NCBI GenBank assembly: GCA_020636405.1
Contig: JACJXW010000004.1
Location: forward strand, 3,398,001-3,462,000
DNA: 64,000 nucleotides
From: Lewinellaceae bacterium
GTDB lineage: Bacteria > Bacteroidota > Bacteroidia > Chitinophagales > Saprospiraceae
Reading direction: 5' to 3'
Program-made: the position numbers and the translations under genes
Shown: one piece after another, positions 44,451 through 53,584 of the stretch
Numbering within the stretch: the stretch's first letter is position 1
Layout: each line of letters starts with the position of its first letter
The notes under the pieces: model-generated
What the model was told of the DNA's origin: nothing
Database searches by the model: none
The model's input: only the letters and a program-made list of their open reading frames with translations

Positions 44451-47400
44451 CTAGATCTCCCTCGGCGCCGTCACTTCCACCCACCGCCCCGGCGCCCGGG
44501 CATTGATGCTGTTATCGTACATCGCTTCGCAGGATACTGCAGGCAGGTAGAACCTGCCCTGGTAGGCGGCGTTGAGTTGTACGCGGAAGGTTTCCGTCTG
44601 CCGTTCCGCCAGGCCGAAGAAGGTATGGACCCGGTCGTCCCGTATATCCTGATAATCGGGGCGGCTACCTTGTGCGAATGCCTCGATATTGTCCATTCGT
44701 GTATTGATGATTTCCCAGCCGGAGGGGAATATCTGGCTTAGTGCCAGTTCCTGATAGCGGATAGGGCGGCTGCCAGGGTGCGTAACATGCACCTCTGCGA
44801 TGAAGTCCATGCCCTGTGGCAAAGCGGCCGGGTCGATGGCCGCTCCCTTCATGTCCTTATAGGCGACATCGATCTTCAGGTCGCTGGCACTGGCAGTTTC
44901 CTGCCCGGCCAGAGGCTGGCCGGTGCGGATGAGCCGGGTGAACAGCGTGCCCTGCCCGGTATTCTTCACCATCACTTCCCTGCGCGACGGGCCCTCCAAA
45001 GGGATCTTTATCTGCATAACCGGCTGGTTGGAGCCGGCGTTCACCGTTTTTCCCTTTTGTACCTGATAGGTAAAGGCCAGCTTGTTCTGAACCCCTGCCT
45101 TTCCTACATATTTGCCGATAGCCAGCAGAGAGAAAGAAATTTCCTGAGTGCTGCACCAGCGGTTGCTGCTCAGCTCATCGGAGATGTACTTCACCAGGGA
45201 AGCGGCCTTTTCCCGTTGGCCTGTCTGTACCAGTGCTTCCAGGATCATCGCCCGGTCCCGCAAGTCGGAACCGTAGGTATAGGAGAGTTCCTGATAGGCG
45301 GGCACTTTGGTGTCCAGTTTTCCGGCGATGGATTTGGCAGCCTCCGGTTTGCCGGCTGCCGCATAAGCTGCGGCAAGCGTCCAGCTGGCCTGCAGGGTGA
45401 GGCCTTTGTATTCACGCAGACGGTTCATGGCCGCCATATCCGGTTCTTTGGCCAGGGCCAGGGTATACAGGCGGTAGGCCTGCATCAGCTCGTAATTGTT
45501 GCGCGAATAGAAGCCCATTTCTTCCATCTTGGGGTCCCACATGCGGGCTGCTTTTTTCTGGAACTGTGTCCATTTTTCCAACATACTTGGAGGTATGGAA
45601 TACCCAAGGGCCTTGGCTTCCAGCAGGAAGTGGCCGGCGTAGGAAGTCGCCCAGTGGTCAGGCGTATTACCGCCGGGCCAGTAGGCGAAGCCGCCCTGGC
45701 CAACCTGAAATTGCTTCAGCCGGCCGATCGTCGCGTTGATGTTGCGGGGCACCTTTTCCTGTTGTGCTTTATCCAGTTCCATCAATTGGTTGACGTAGAG
45801 TTGTGGAAATCCGCCGGAAAGGGTCTGTTCCAGGCAGCCGTACGGATAGCGCAGGACGTATTCCAGGCGTTCTCCCAGGTTGATAGGAGGAATGTTCGAT
45901 ACTTCCAGGATGGCTTCGTTGGTGCCTTTCATGCCGGTGGGCGTGAAGGCAAAGTTGTGCGATTGCCCGCCGTCCAGCACTTTGCTGTCTACATCGGTAA
46001 TGAAGGGGTTGGGGTTGCGCACCTGTATTTCAATTTCCTGCTTGGCGGTTTCCCCATTGCCGCTGCCTGTAATGGTGAAGCGGGCAACGCCAACACCTTC
46101 TCCTACTTCTATGGGAAAGCTTATCAGCTGGTCGCCCGGCCTGGAGAACTGTAAGCTCCGGGAATTGGCGCCCAGTTTGACCAGGCCGCTCTTTTCCTGA
46201 ACGGTGATGGTGGCATTGCGCACCTTGTTGTCCATTGCGAAAACGTTAACCGGTAATTCCAGCTTCTCGCCGGGGCTGAGCACGCGCGGTAGAGTAGCCA
46301 GCACCATCAGCGGTTGCCGGACCGGCACTGTTTTTTCGGCGCTGCCGTAGGCGCCGTTGTCGGCTGCTACCACCATAACGCGTACTGCTCCGACGTAATT
46401 GGGCATCCGGATCTCATGTTTGGCCGTTTTGCCCTTTTTCAGCTGGAAGGGCCCCAGGTGCATGGCCACCGGTTCGAAGCGGTTGGCGCGGTCTTCCTGG
46501 GCGCCCCGGCGGATCTCGCCGTCACCGCCGATGCTGAGCAGGCGTTCCAGTTCGGCGCCATAAGCGCCGAGCACCTGGTCGTAGACATCCCAGGTGCGGA
46601 CACCCAGGGCTTCCTTAGCATAGAAGGCATCCCAGGGGCTGGGCGTTTCAAACCGGGTAAGGCCCAGCAAGCCTTCATCGACGATAGCCAGGGTATAAGC
46701 CATTGGCTGGCCTTTGGTTTCCGAGACCTCCACGCTGAAGGTTTGCTCGGGTTTGAGCTCTTCCGGCATTTTGATCTTCGGGGCCAGGCGGGTGGCCGGA
46801 TCTTCAACTCCGATCGGGATAACGCCGTACATCCGGATGGGCAGGTCGTTTTTTACCTGGGCGTGAGGCTGGATCATAGCTACATGAGCATAGGCGGTAG
46901 GCGCCATTTCCGGCTTGGCCTGGAAGGTAAAGGTGTTTTCTCCTTCCTTTGATTCTGCCCAGAAGGACTCCAGCACTTTGGTCCCGTTCTCAACGGTGAT
47001 CAGCACTCTTCCCGCTTCTCCTTCAGGAAGGGTAAGTTTGACCTTTTCGCCGACGTTGTATTTTTCTTTGTCCGATGTAAAAGTGAGCATGGCGGCAGCC
47101 TGCCGGTTAGCCTCGTTCTGCTCGCCGTACCACGGATAGCCGGCGTAGAAGAAGTCGCCCGTGCAATGCCCCGTTTCGGTATCGCAAACCCGCACCAGGT
47201 AACGCCCCCACTCTTCGGGGGTGATGCTCCATTCTGCCTCCCCCTTGCCATTGGTGGACAGGCCCTGTTGGATGAGGGCGTCGTAGTGTGAGCTGCTGTT
47301 GAAACGGGAGATATCGTCATAGCCACGATCCCACCACCAGCGCCATTCTACGCGGTAGACTCCGACGCTCAACCGGCGGTTGGCGGCGGGCTTGCCATCC

Positions 47401-50048
47401 TTATTCAAGGAGACAAAGCTAATGTTTCCTCGCTGGTTAACCTCCAGGCGCTTCTCTCCGCTTTTATTTTCAGGAATGCGGATGCCGGCGTACACTTCAT
47501 AAGGGTTGTACGGCAGGCTGCGGCTGTCGGTGCTGAAGTCGCCTCCACGTTCGAAAACACGGGATTTGAAGTTGGCCGTCAGCCTCCCCGGAAGAGGTTG
47601 GTTACCGGCAAGGCGGAACTGAAGCCGGGCCTTGCCGTCGCCATCCAACGTTCCGTCGAAGACGGTGGTGGGCTGGAACTCGACGCTGCGGGCAGGGTCG
47701 TCGAAGATATAATTGGAATATCGGTCAAAGGTGGTTTTTCCGGAGCGGAGTTGCGCTTCTACCTTAGCCTCGAGGTTGGCGGCGGGGGCGCCGTGCAGCC
47801 AGGAAGCGGAGAGCATGGCGCTGATGGGCTCTTCGGCCGCCGATAGTTCCTTTGTGCCGAAATCGACTTCTATTTTGATGCGGTTGGGCTTAACGGTTTC
47901 AATGCGGATGGGTTTTTCAAAAGTTGCGCCACCTGCTTTGGCCGTGGCCAGCCAGGAGCCCGTGGGGTCGTCCATGCGGGTGGCAAAGTGCAGCGGGTAC
48001 ACATAGTTGACATTTTGGGCTACCACCCGGCGCTCCTGTAATTGGCCCCGCGGATCCCGCAATTCAAAGGTGACGGGGTAGTTGGGCGGCAGTTTTCCTG
48101 CCTGGTCTTCCAGTATGAAGTCGAGATAGACCGAATCCCCCGGGCGCCATACGCCCCGCTCTCCGTAGAGGAAGCCTTTCAGCCCTTTCTGAGCTACGGC
48201 GCCGGATACGTCAAACCGGCTAAGGGAAAGGGAATTGCCGTCTTCAAGGCGCAGGTAGCCCCGCTGGCCATCCTGCTCGGCAATAACCACGAAGGGTTTG
48301 CGGGGCAGTTCAACCTGGGCAATGCCCTGGCCGTCGGTAGATGCCTTTCCGAGCAGTTGCTGTTGAAAGTCGAAGAACTGGAGGCTGGCGCCGCTGATCG
48401 GTGTGGCGTTGCGCAGGTCGGACACTACGACCATATAAGAGTTATCGGCGCCCCCCTTGGCGATCATGCCCAGGTTGGAAGCGATGACGTTGCGCTGTAC
48501 GAAACGGTCGGCATTATAATAAGCGGGGGAGCAAGGGTCTTCCCGGTGTTCCCACGAATAGCCGGGGTAGTAGCCGGAAAAGCCGTACCAGTTGTCCATA
48601 ATACTTTCTACTTCTTCCTCCTCTTCCCGGGTGATGGTAAGGGCGAGGCCATCGTTGCCGGCGCTGTTCTCCTCACTTCCGCAGAAGTAGGTGGAATACT
48701 CCGGCCTGAATCCCAGGCGGATCTGATAGATGGCCTGGGCGTCTTCTTTGATCAGCCCTTTGAGGTCAAGGGCGTAGCGCGTCCATTCAGAGGTACTGGC
48801 GTTGGGGTTCAGGTTGAACAGGGGCACTTTCTTTTGCATGGTGATGCGCCCGACGCGGTACAATTCATTGTTACCGTCCAGTTCGTTGACCTGCAGGAAC
48901 TGCAAAATGTTGTTGTGGTGGATCTTAAATACCTCCACTTCAACGGCATTGAGCCCAACGGCTTCGAAGGGGAAGATCAGCCCGTCGGAGTTGGGCATGA
49001 TCACGCCGGAACCGGCGAGGCGCACTTGCGGCTTTACATCCTGAATGTGTACGGCCCACTCGCTGGGGTTGCGCATGCGCTTATCGTTGGTGTTGCGGAT
49101 GCCCGCCGCCACCTGTACGGTATGTTCTCCAACCAGGCGGGAGGTGGGGTATAACCTCAGCTTGTTCCCATCGATGATGAATCGGAAATTGCTGCCGTAG
49201 CCGATGATGCTGACCAACCCTTCCAGCGATTGGGATTCCAGCAGCGGGTCGGAAAAATGCAGCTGTATGTACTGCTCATTTCCCTGAATGGCACGGGCCC
49301 CGGTGACTTTGAAATCGTCGATCGCGGGGATTTCCACTTCCTGGCTGTCGCTTATGTCCAGCCCCAGCGGTTTTCCGTTCCAGCTGAGTTGGGCCATCGA
49401 AGCCTGGCTACCGCGACTGATGCCCTCGACGTAAAAATAATGTTCTGTGCCTTCAGCTGAATGGGACCAGCGGACGGGCAATTTTTTACCCTTCTGTTGT
49501 GCGGTGAGGACGGCCTCCACCGCTTCGGGGCCCGCCATGTCAGCCGTATATAAAAAGCCTTGTAATTCCTGTTTGCTCAGGTCTTTGGGGTTAGGGGCGC
49601 TGATCCCGTCGATGGATAATTCGAAGTACTGGTCGCGGGTCCTGAAATCGAATTCAAAGGAGGCTGCTTCATCCGGTACCTCCGGCAGCACTTTTTTGAG
49701 GTTAACGGTGGCCACGTAGGCCGTTCCGGAGGCCAGGGGTTCGGCAGGGTCGAAGCGCAGCGTCTGGGCATCTTCCCATGTAGCAATGCCTGAAATGGCA
49801 GGAGAAAAAGAAACGATGCGGCTGTCGGCTTGCTGGCCGATGGCTTCTTCTCCGGCTGCCAGGCTGGCGAAGCGGACCCGAATGGGCGTTGCCCTGGAGA
49901 TGATGCCTGAAGTATAACCATAGACATAAGCGCTGACGCTTTCCGGCATCTTTTTAGCCCGTTGTTCTTTATTGCAGGATGGAAGCGTGAAAAAGGCGGA
50001 GAGAATGATAATCAGTGTCAGAAGAAATGGGAGCTTATTGTTTGCCAT
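44451..50048 (-). CDS. Alpha-2-macroglobulin-family lipoprotein
   Basis: 1865 residues. Signal peptide with lipobox LPSC (MANNKLPFLLTLIIILSAFFTLPSC). The body shows MG-type beta domains (SRDLGYDQ, 'VYLDFILEDQAGKLP', 'KSRVFERGGDFS'), the MG2/A2M central part (PEWGRYLVRVCDTETGHCTGDFFYAGYP), and the thioester motif GCLEQ at about 1404-1408 (Cys1405, Gln1408), followed by the helical complement-like domain (GQGGFAYWPGGNTPDHWATSYAGHFLLEAKALG). Bacterial A2M proteins trap and inactivate proteases at the periplasmic or cell-surface side. The usual partner PBP1C is not adjacent here. Being a lipoprotein fits outer-membrane anchoring. Confidence 0.95.
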   Translation of the reverse strand: MANNKLPFLLTLIIILSAFFTLPSCNKEQRAKKMPESVSAYVYGYTSGIISRATPIRVRFASLAAGEEAIGQQADSRIVSFSPAISGIATWEDAQTLRFDPAEPLASGTAYVATVNLKKVLPEVPDEAASFEFDFRTRDQYFELSIDGISAPNPKDLSKQELQGFLYTADMAGPEAVEAVLTAQQKGKKLPVRWSHSAEGTEHYFYVEGISRGSQASMAQLSWNGKPLGLDISDSQEVEIPAIDDFKVTGARAIQGNEQYIQLHFSDPLLESQSLEGLVSIIGYGSNFRFIIDGNKLRLYPTSRLVGEHTVQVAAGIRNTNDKRMRNPSEWAVHIQDVKPQVRLAGSGVIMPNSDGLIFPFEAVGLNAVEVEVFKIHHNNILQFLQVNELDGNNELYRVGRITMQKKVPLFNLNPNASTSEWTRYALDLKGLIKEDAQAIYQIRLGFRPEYSTYFCGSEENSAGNDGLALTITREEEEEVESIMDNWYGFSGYYPGYSWEHREDPCSPAYYNADRFVQRNVIASNLGMIAKGGADNSYMVVVSDLRNATPISGASLQFFDFQQQLLGKASTDGQGIAQVELPRKPFVVIAEQDGQRGYLRLEDGNSLSLSRFDVSGAVAQKGLKGFLYGERGVWRPGDSVYLDFILEDQAGKLPPNYPVTFELRDPRGQLQERRVVAQNVNYVYPLHFATRMDDPTGSWLATAKAGGATFEKPIRIETVKPNRIKIEVDFGTKELSAAEEPISAMLSASWLHGAPAANLEAKVEAQLRSGKTTFDRYSNYIFDDPARSVEFQPTTVFDGTLDGDGKARLQFRLAGNQPLPGRLTANFKSRVFERGGDFSTDSRSLPYNPYEVYAGIRIPENKSGEKRLEVNQRGNISFVSLNKDGKPAANRRLSVGVYRVEWRWWWDRGYDDISRFNSSSHYDALIQQGLSTNGKGEAEWSITPEEWGRYLVRVCDTETGHCTGDFFYAGYPWYGEQNEANRQAAAMLTFTSDKEKYNVGEKVKLTLPEGEAGRVLITVENGTKVLESFWAESKEGENTFTFQAKPEMAPTAYAHVAMIQPHAQVKNDLPIRMYGVIPIGVEDPATRLAPKIKMPEELKPEQTFSVEVSETKGQPMAYTLAIVDEGLLGLTRFETPSPWDAFYAKEALGVRTWDVYDQVLGAYGAELERLLSIGGDGEIRRGAQEDRANRFEPVAMHLGPFQLKKGKTAKHEIRMPNYVGAVRVMVVAADNGAYGSAEKTVPVRQPLMVLATLPRVLSPGEKLELPVNVFAMDNKVRNATITVQEKSGLVKLGANSRSLQFSRPGDQLISFPIEVGEGVGVARFTITGSGNGETAKQEIEIQVRNPNPFITDVDSKVLDGGQSHNFAFTPTGMKGTNEAILEVSNIPPINLGERLEYVLRYPYGCLEQTLSGGFPQLYVNQLMELDKAQQEKVPRNINATIGRLKQFQVGQGGFAYWPGGNTPDHWATSYAGHFLLEAKALGYSIPPSMLEKWTQFQKKAARMWDPKMEEMGFYSRNNYELMQAYRLYTLALAKEPDMAAMNRLREYKGLTLQASWTLAAAYAAAGKPEAAKSIAGKLDTKVPAYQELSYTYGSDLRDRAMILEALVQTGQREKAASLVKYISDELSSNRWCSTQEISFSLLAIGKYVGKAGVQNKLAFTYQVQKGKTVNAGSNQPVMQIKIPLEGPSRREVMVKNTGQGTLFTRLIRTGQPLAGQETASASDLKIDVAYKDMKGAAIDPAALPQGMDFIAEVHVTHPGSRPIRYQELALSQIFPSGWEIINTRMDNIEAFAQGSRPDYQDIRDDRVHTFFGLAERQTETFRVQLNAAYQGRFYLPAVSCEAMYDNSINARAPGRWVEVTAPREI

Positions 50049-50141
50049 AGTTTTTGGATTTTAGAGGCTGTTTTGGTGAAATAGGCCGGAAATTTTACAA
50101 CCCCCGTTCTATACTCCTTGTTACGAATGCTGAATGCAAGG

Positions 50142-50185
50142 TAAGAGCTTCCTACCTACCATTCAAGTAAATCAGGAGGCTCTTA
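50142..50185. promoter_or_regulatory. Stem-loop in a divergent intergenic region
   Basis: TAAGAGCTTCCT (50142-50153) pairs with AGGAGGCTCTTA (50174-50185) with one G-T pair, 20-base loop. It lies between the divergent A2M and LON-domain genes, 35 bases before the LON gene start. It may be a 5'-UTR element or operator. Confidence 0.4.
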
Positions 50186-50219
50186 TACAATAATATTCAA
50201 ATAAAATCCCAAATGCTCC

Positions 50220-50855
50220 ATGGATAAACTATTGCCTCTTTTTCCTTTACAACTGGTGGTTTTCCCGGGTGAAGACCTCAACCTTCATATCTTTGAACCC
50301 CGTTACCGGCAGCTGATCAAAGAGTGTGAAGAGGAAGGCATAACCTTTGGTATTCCCGCTTATATCGATGGAAAGGTGATGACGGTGGGGGCGGAAGTCC
50401 GCCTGATAAGTATTGAAAAGCGTTATCCCAATGGAGAACTGGACGTCAAAACTCAGGGAATTGGCCTATTTTCCATAAAAGAATTTTACCGAACGGCGCC
50501 CGGGAAGTTGTATTCGGCAGCAGAGGTCAGCCCACTGCCTCACGACACTGAAGGTGATGTGGTGGCCAATACCCAGATCCTGGAGTTGGTAGAGGAGTTA
50601 TTCAGCCTGATGAGCATTAAAAAGAGCATTCCGTCCGGGCCGAACGACTTCAATACCTATGAACTGGCCCATCACGTCGGGTTTTCTCTGGAACAGGAAT
50701 ACCAGTTCCTCTGCGTAGCCGATGAGCGCAGCCGCCAGGAATTCATGAGAATGCACCTGGAAAAGCTGATCCCGGTAGTGAGGGAAATGGAGAACTTGCG
50801 CAAGCGTGCGGAAATGAATGGGCACTTCAAAAATATTATCCCGCCGGAGGTTTAG
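50220..50855 (+). CDS. LON peptidase N-terminal (substrate-binding) domain protein
   Basis: 211 residues. The N-terminus LLPLFPLQLVVFPGEDLNLHIFEPRYRQLIKECEEEG is the hallmark of the LON substrate-binding domain; a few helices follow, ending PVVREMENLRKRAEMNG. Stand-alone LON-domain proteins of this size lack the AAA+ and protease parts and have no settled function; they may be adaptors. It lies just downstream of (and in the opposite orientation to) the A2M gene and ends 7 bases before the convergent Rrf2 gene. No strong promoter box seen. Confidence 0.9.
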   Translation: MDKLLPLFPLQLVVFPGEDLNLHIFEPRYRQLIKECEEEGITFGIPAYIDGKVMTVGAEVRLISIEKRYPNGELDVKTQGIGLFSIKEFYRTAPGKLYSAAEVSPLPHDTEGDVVANTQILELVEELFSLMSIKKSIPSGPNDFNTYELAHHVGFSLEQEYQFLCVADERSRQEFMRMHLEKLIPVVREMENLRKRAEMNGHFKNIIPPEV

Positions 50856-50862
50856 CGTGTGT

Positions 50863-51348
50863 TCAAACTTCAGCTGCTGCCCGCGCCTGATTGAGGTACT
50901 GAATGATGTTTTCGAGCGCGGAATTGGCGTTTTGCTCTGACCCCAACAGGTCCCGAAGCGTCACCTGCCCGAGTACGTGGTCGACCGAATATTGTATGAT
51001 CTTCCACAAGGAGCGGACGGAGCAGTCGACGGAATTGGTGCAGATGCGGAAGGCGCCGGAGTGGCTGTCGCAAAAATCTTCATCGTACAGTGGGCCGCCC
51101 AGGGCGCGGAGCACCTTGCTGATCCGGATCTCATCGGCCGGCCGGGAAAGCACATATCCTCCTTTCTGCCCTGGGGTGCTCTGAATGAAGCCGGCCATTC
51201 TCAGTGTACGGGTCAGTTTGGCAACATAGGAGGCCGACATGCCTTCCGCTTCGCTGAGTTGTGGAATGCTCAGGCCGTCTTCACTCTTTGAGCGAGCTAT
51301 TCTGATCAATATTCTGAGTCCGTATTCGTCCTGGGCTGATATTTTCAT
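50863..51348 (-). CDS. Rrf2-family transcriptional regulator (likely Fe-S sensing)
   Basis: 161 residues. N-terminal winged helix (KISAQDEYGLRILIRIA ... LSEAEGMSASYVAKLTRTLRMAGFIQSTPGQKGGYVLSRP) followed by three cysteines at 93, 103 and 109 (CDSHSGAFRICTNSVDC), as in IscR/SufR-type Rrf2 proteins that bind a [2Fe-2S] or [4Fe-4S] cluster. It is the last gene of the suf operon, 55 bases after sufT, so a feedback regulator of Fe-S assembly is the natural inference. Nearby inverted repeats (51369-51405 and upstream of sufB at 57432-57451) are candidate operators. Confidence 0.88.
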   Translation of the reverse strand: MKISAQDEYGLRILIRIARSKSEDGLSIPQLSEAEGMSASYVAKLTRTLRMAGFIQSTPGQKGGYVLSRPADEIRISKVLRALGGPLYDEDFCDSHSGAFRICTNSVDCSVRSLWKIIQYSVDHVLGQVTLRDLLGSEQNANSALENIIQYLNQARAAAEV

Positions 51349-51368
51349 TTTCCTTTAGGTTGGGCTTG

Positions 51369-51405
51369 AAATAAGTGACAGTGACGACATTAGGTGTCAC
51401 TATTT
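51369..51405. promoter_or_regulatory. Inverted repeat between sufT and the Rrf2 gene
   Basis: AAATAAGTGACA (51369-51380) and TGTCACTATTT (51395-51405) are inverted copies with one base gapped, 21 bases before the Rrf2 start. Candidate operator or 5' structure; not the same sequence as the repeat upstream of sufB. Confidence 0.4.
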
Positions 51406-51721
51406 AAAACATATCGAGGGCAAACCGCGCTTCTTCACTCATCCTATCCTTACTCCAGGGAGGGTCGTAGACCACGTTCAGGCTTACCTCCGAGACTCCG
51501 TCGACCTCCCATACCTTTTGCTGTACTTCCATGGGAAGGGATTCCGCCACCGGACACATGGGGGAAGTGAGGGTCATTTTGATGGCCACCTTACCGCCTT
51601 CCTGAATGTCGATCTCGTAGATCAGGCCGAGCTCGTAGATGTCTACCGGTATTTCCGGGTCGTAGACAGTCTTGAGCATTTCGATGATCCGTTGTTCGAG
51701 TTCTTCTTTAGGTTCGGACAT
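51404..51721 (-). CDS. sufT: SufT, MIP18/DUF59-family Fe-S assembly protein
   Basis: 105 residues, the full length of the DUF59 domain: MLKTVYDPEIPVDIYELGLIYEIDI at the start and the conserved Cys56 in TLTSPMCPVAESLP, then VWEVDGVSEVSLNVVYDPPWS. DUF59/MIP18 proteins help mature Fe-S proteins or carry clusters. It sits between sufE and the Rrf2 regulator in the suf operon, 6 bases after sufE, as is usual when it is called sufT. Confidence 0.92.
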   Translation of the reverse strand: MSEPKEELEQRIIEMLKTVYDPEIPVDIYELGLIYEIDIQEGGKVAIKMTLTSPMCPVAESLPMEVQQKVWEVDGVSEVSLNVVYDPPWSKDRMSEEARFALDMF

Positions 51722-51727
51722 GATTGA

Positions 51728-52147
51728 TTAATTCTTTGCATGTAATGCCAATCCGTACATTTTCATCTGTTTGACCATGCTGACCAATCCGTTGGAGCGG
51801 GTAGGAGAGAGGTGCTCCTTTAATCCGATCTTGTCAATGAAGTACAGGTCGGATTGAGCCACGTCCTCCGCCGGCTGATTGGACAGTACCCGGATCAGCA
51901 GTGCAATGATTCCTTTGGTGATCACGGCGTCGCTGTCGGCAGTGAAAACGACTTTGTCTCCCTCCAATCCGGCGTGGAGCCATACCCGGCTCTGACAGCC
52001 CTTGATAAGGTGATCCTCGTCTTTATACTGCTCTTCGATCAGAGGCAGGTTCTTGCCCAGGTCAATGATGTACTCGTATTTCTCCATCCAGTCACTGAAC
52101 AGAGCGAATTCATCGATGATCTCGTCTTGTATTTCGTTAATGGACAT
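51728..52147 (-). CDS. sufE: SufE sulfur acceptor
   Basis: 139 residues. SufE accepts persulfide sulfur from the desulfurase SufS and passes it to SufB. Catalytic Cys51 is in DHLIKGCQSRVWLHA, at the family position; the N-terminal EEFALFSDWMEKYEYIIDLGKNLP is conserved. Encoded 93 bases after sufS in the same operon and 6 bases before sufT. The 93-base gap holds AT-rich GATTT-type short repeats (52157-52195) with no obvious function. Confidence 0.95.
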   Translation of the reverse strand: MSINEIQDEIIDEFALFSDWMEKYEYIIDLGKNLPLIEEQYKDEDHLIKGCQSRVWLHAGLEGDKVVFTADSDAVITKGIIALLIRVLSNQPAEDVAQSDLYFIDKIGLKEHLSPTRSNGLVSMVKQMKMYGLALHAKN

Positions 52148-52240
52148 CTGGGGATTGGGATTTACGATTTTTGATTTGCGATGTTTGATGTTTGATGTGT
52201 CGACGGGCAGTCAGGAACCAGGAACTCCATTCCGTACCAC

Positions 52241-53479
52241 TCACCGCAACATCGCCACTGCCCGCTTCACCCCCTCTACCAGCCGGTCGATGTCGGTTCT
52301 GTTGTTGTAGAAGGCGAGGCTTGCCCGTACCGTTCCAGGAATGCAGAACCGCTCCATCAGCGGTTGGGTGCAGTGGTGTCCGGTGCGCACGGCTATGCCC
52401 AGTTTATCGAGGATGGTGCCCAGGTCGTAGGGGTGGAATCCTTCGACGAGGAAGGAGATCACGCTGGCCTTATCCCGGGCAGTACCGATGAAGCGGATGC
52501 CTTCCACCTGCTGCAACTGTCGGGTGGCGTAGTGGAGCAGATCCATTTCATAAGCATGAATGTTCTCATAGCCAATAGATTGGATGTACTCGATGGCCGC
52601 TCCCAACCCGATGGCGCCGGCGATATCCGGCGTGCCGGCCTCGAATTTATGCGGCAGCTCGTTGTAAGTGGTCTTCTCAAAAGTGACCGTCTCGATCATT
52701 TCTCCCCCTCCCTGATAAGGCGGCAATGCATTGAGCCATTTTTCCTTGCCGAACAGCACCCCGATACCGGTTGGGCCGAACATCTTGTGCCCGGAAAAGG
52801 CATAGAAGTCTACATCAAGCTCCTGTACGTCCACCTGCATGTGCGGAATGGCCTGGGCACCGTCGACCAGCACCGGAATGCCTTTGGCGTGGGCTTTTTC
52901 CACTACCTCATGGATGGGGTTGACCGTCCCGAGCGTATTGGAGACATGAGTGAGGGCCACGATCTTCACTTTGTCGGTGAGCAGGCGTTCGAACTCATCC
53001 ATCAACAATTCTCCCTCATCATTGATGGGGATCACCTTCAGTTTAGCCCCTTTGTCCTCGCAGGCCATCTGCCAGGGCACGATATTGCTGTGGTGCTCCA
53101 TGGCGGAGATCAGCACTTCGCTGTCCGCATCAAGGAAGCGGCGGCCGAAAGTGGCGGCTACCAGGTTGATGCCCTCGGTACAGCCGCGCACGAAGATCAC
53201 CTCGTGGCTGGAAGGTGCATTGATGAATTCCCTCACCAGTTCACGGGCTTTTTCGTAGGCGGCGGTGGCGTCCTGGCTGAGCTGGTATACGCCCCGGTGC
53301 ACGTTGGCGTGCTTTTCCCGGTAGTAGGTATCCATTGCTTCGAGGACGGCCGATGGCTTCTGGCTTGAAGCTGCACTGTCCAGAAAAGCAATGGGTTTGC
53401 CGTTCATGGCCGTTTGCAGCAGCGGAAAATCACTGCGCAACTTTTCTACATCGAAGCCTTTTTCAGCGGTAACTGGCAT
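52241..53479 (-). CDS. sufS: Cysteine desulfurase SufS
   Basis: 412 residues, group II PLP desulfurase. It removes sulfur from cysteine for Fe-S cluster assembly. PLP Lys232 is in FYAFSGHKMFGPTGIG, His129-130 and EHHSNIVPW stack over PLP, and the catalytic Cys370 is in VRTGHHCTQPLM. It follows sufD by a 105-base gap that contains a 16-bp perfect inverted repeat. The start ATG (53479, MPVTAEKGFDVEKLR) is well placed. Confidence 0.96.
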   Translation of the reverse strand: MPVTAEKGFDVEKLRSDFPLLQTAMNGKPIAFLDSAASSQKPSAVLEAMDTYYREKHANVHRGVYQLSQDATAAYEKARELVREFINAPSSHEVIFVRGCTEGINLVAATFGRRFLDADSEVLISAMEHHSNIVPWQMACEDKGAKLKVIPINDEGELLMDEFERLLTDKVKIVALTHVSNTLGTVNPIHEVVEKAHAKGIPVLVDGAQAIPHMQVDVQELDVDFYAFSGHKMFGPTGIGVLFGKEKWLNALPPYQGGGEMIETVTFEKTTYNELPHKFEAGTPDIAGAIGLGAAIEYIQSIGYENIHAYEMDLLHYATRQLQQVEGIRFIGTARDKASVISFLVEGFHPYDLGTILDKLGIAVRTGHHCTQPLMERFCIPGTVRASLAFYNNRTDIDRLVEGVKRAVAMLR

Positions 53480-53519
53480 AGGTATGGAGTTCTGAACTAT
53501 TTTAGCAATGGGCTAACCC

Positions 53520-53573
53520 GTATTTTCGCCCTTTGTCTGCCCCGCCCCTGAAGAGAGCAAAGGGCGAAAATAC
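53520..53573. promoter_or_regulatory. 16-bp perfect inverted repeat between sufD and sufS
   Basis: GTATTTTCGCCCTTTG (53520-53535) is exactly complementary to CAAAGGGCGAAAATAC (53558-53573) with a 22-base loop. In the operon mRNA it forms a strong hairpin after the sufD stop and before the sufS start. No T-run follows it on the minus strand, so attenuation or RNA stabilisation is more likely than full termination. Confidence 0.6.
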
Positions 53574-53584
53574 CTGGCCTTATT

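Noticed and set aside
44778..46154. 458-aa antisense ORF inside the alpha-2-macroglobulin gene
   Set aside because: Composition rich in His/Gly/Val typical of antisense reading; the minus strand has the thioester domain.
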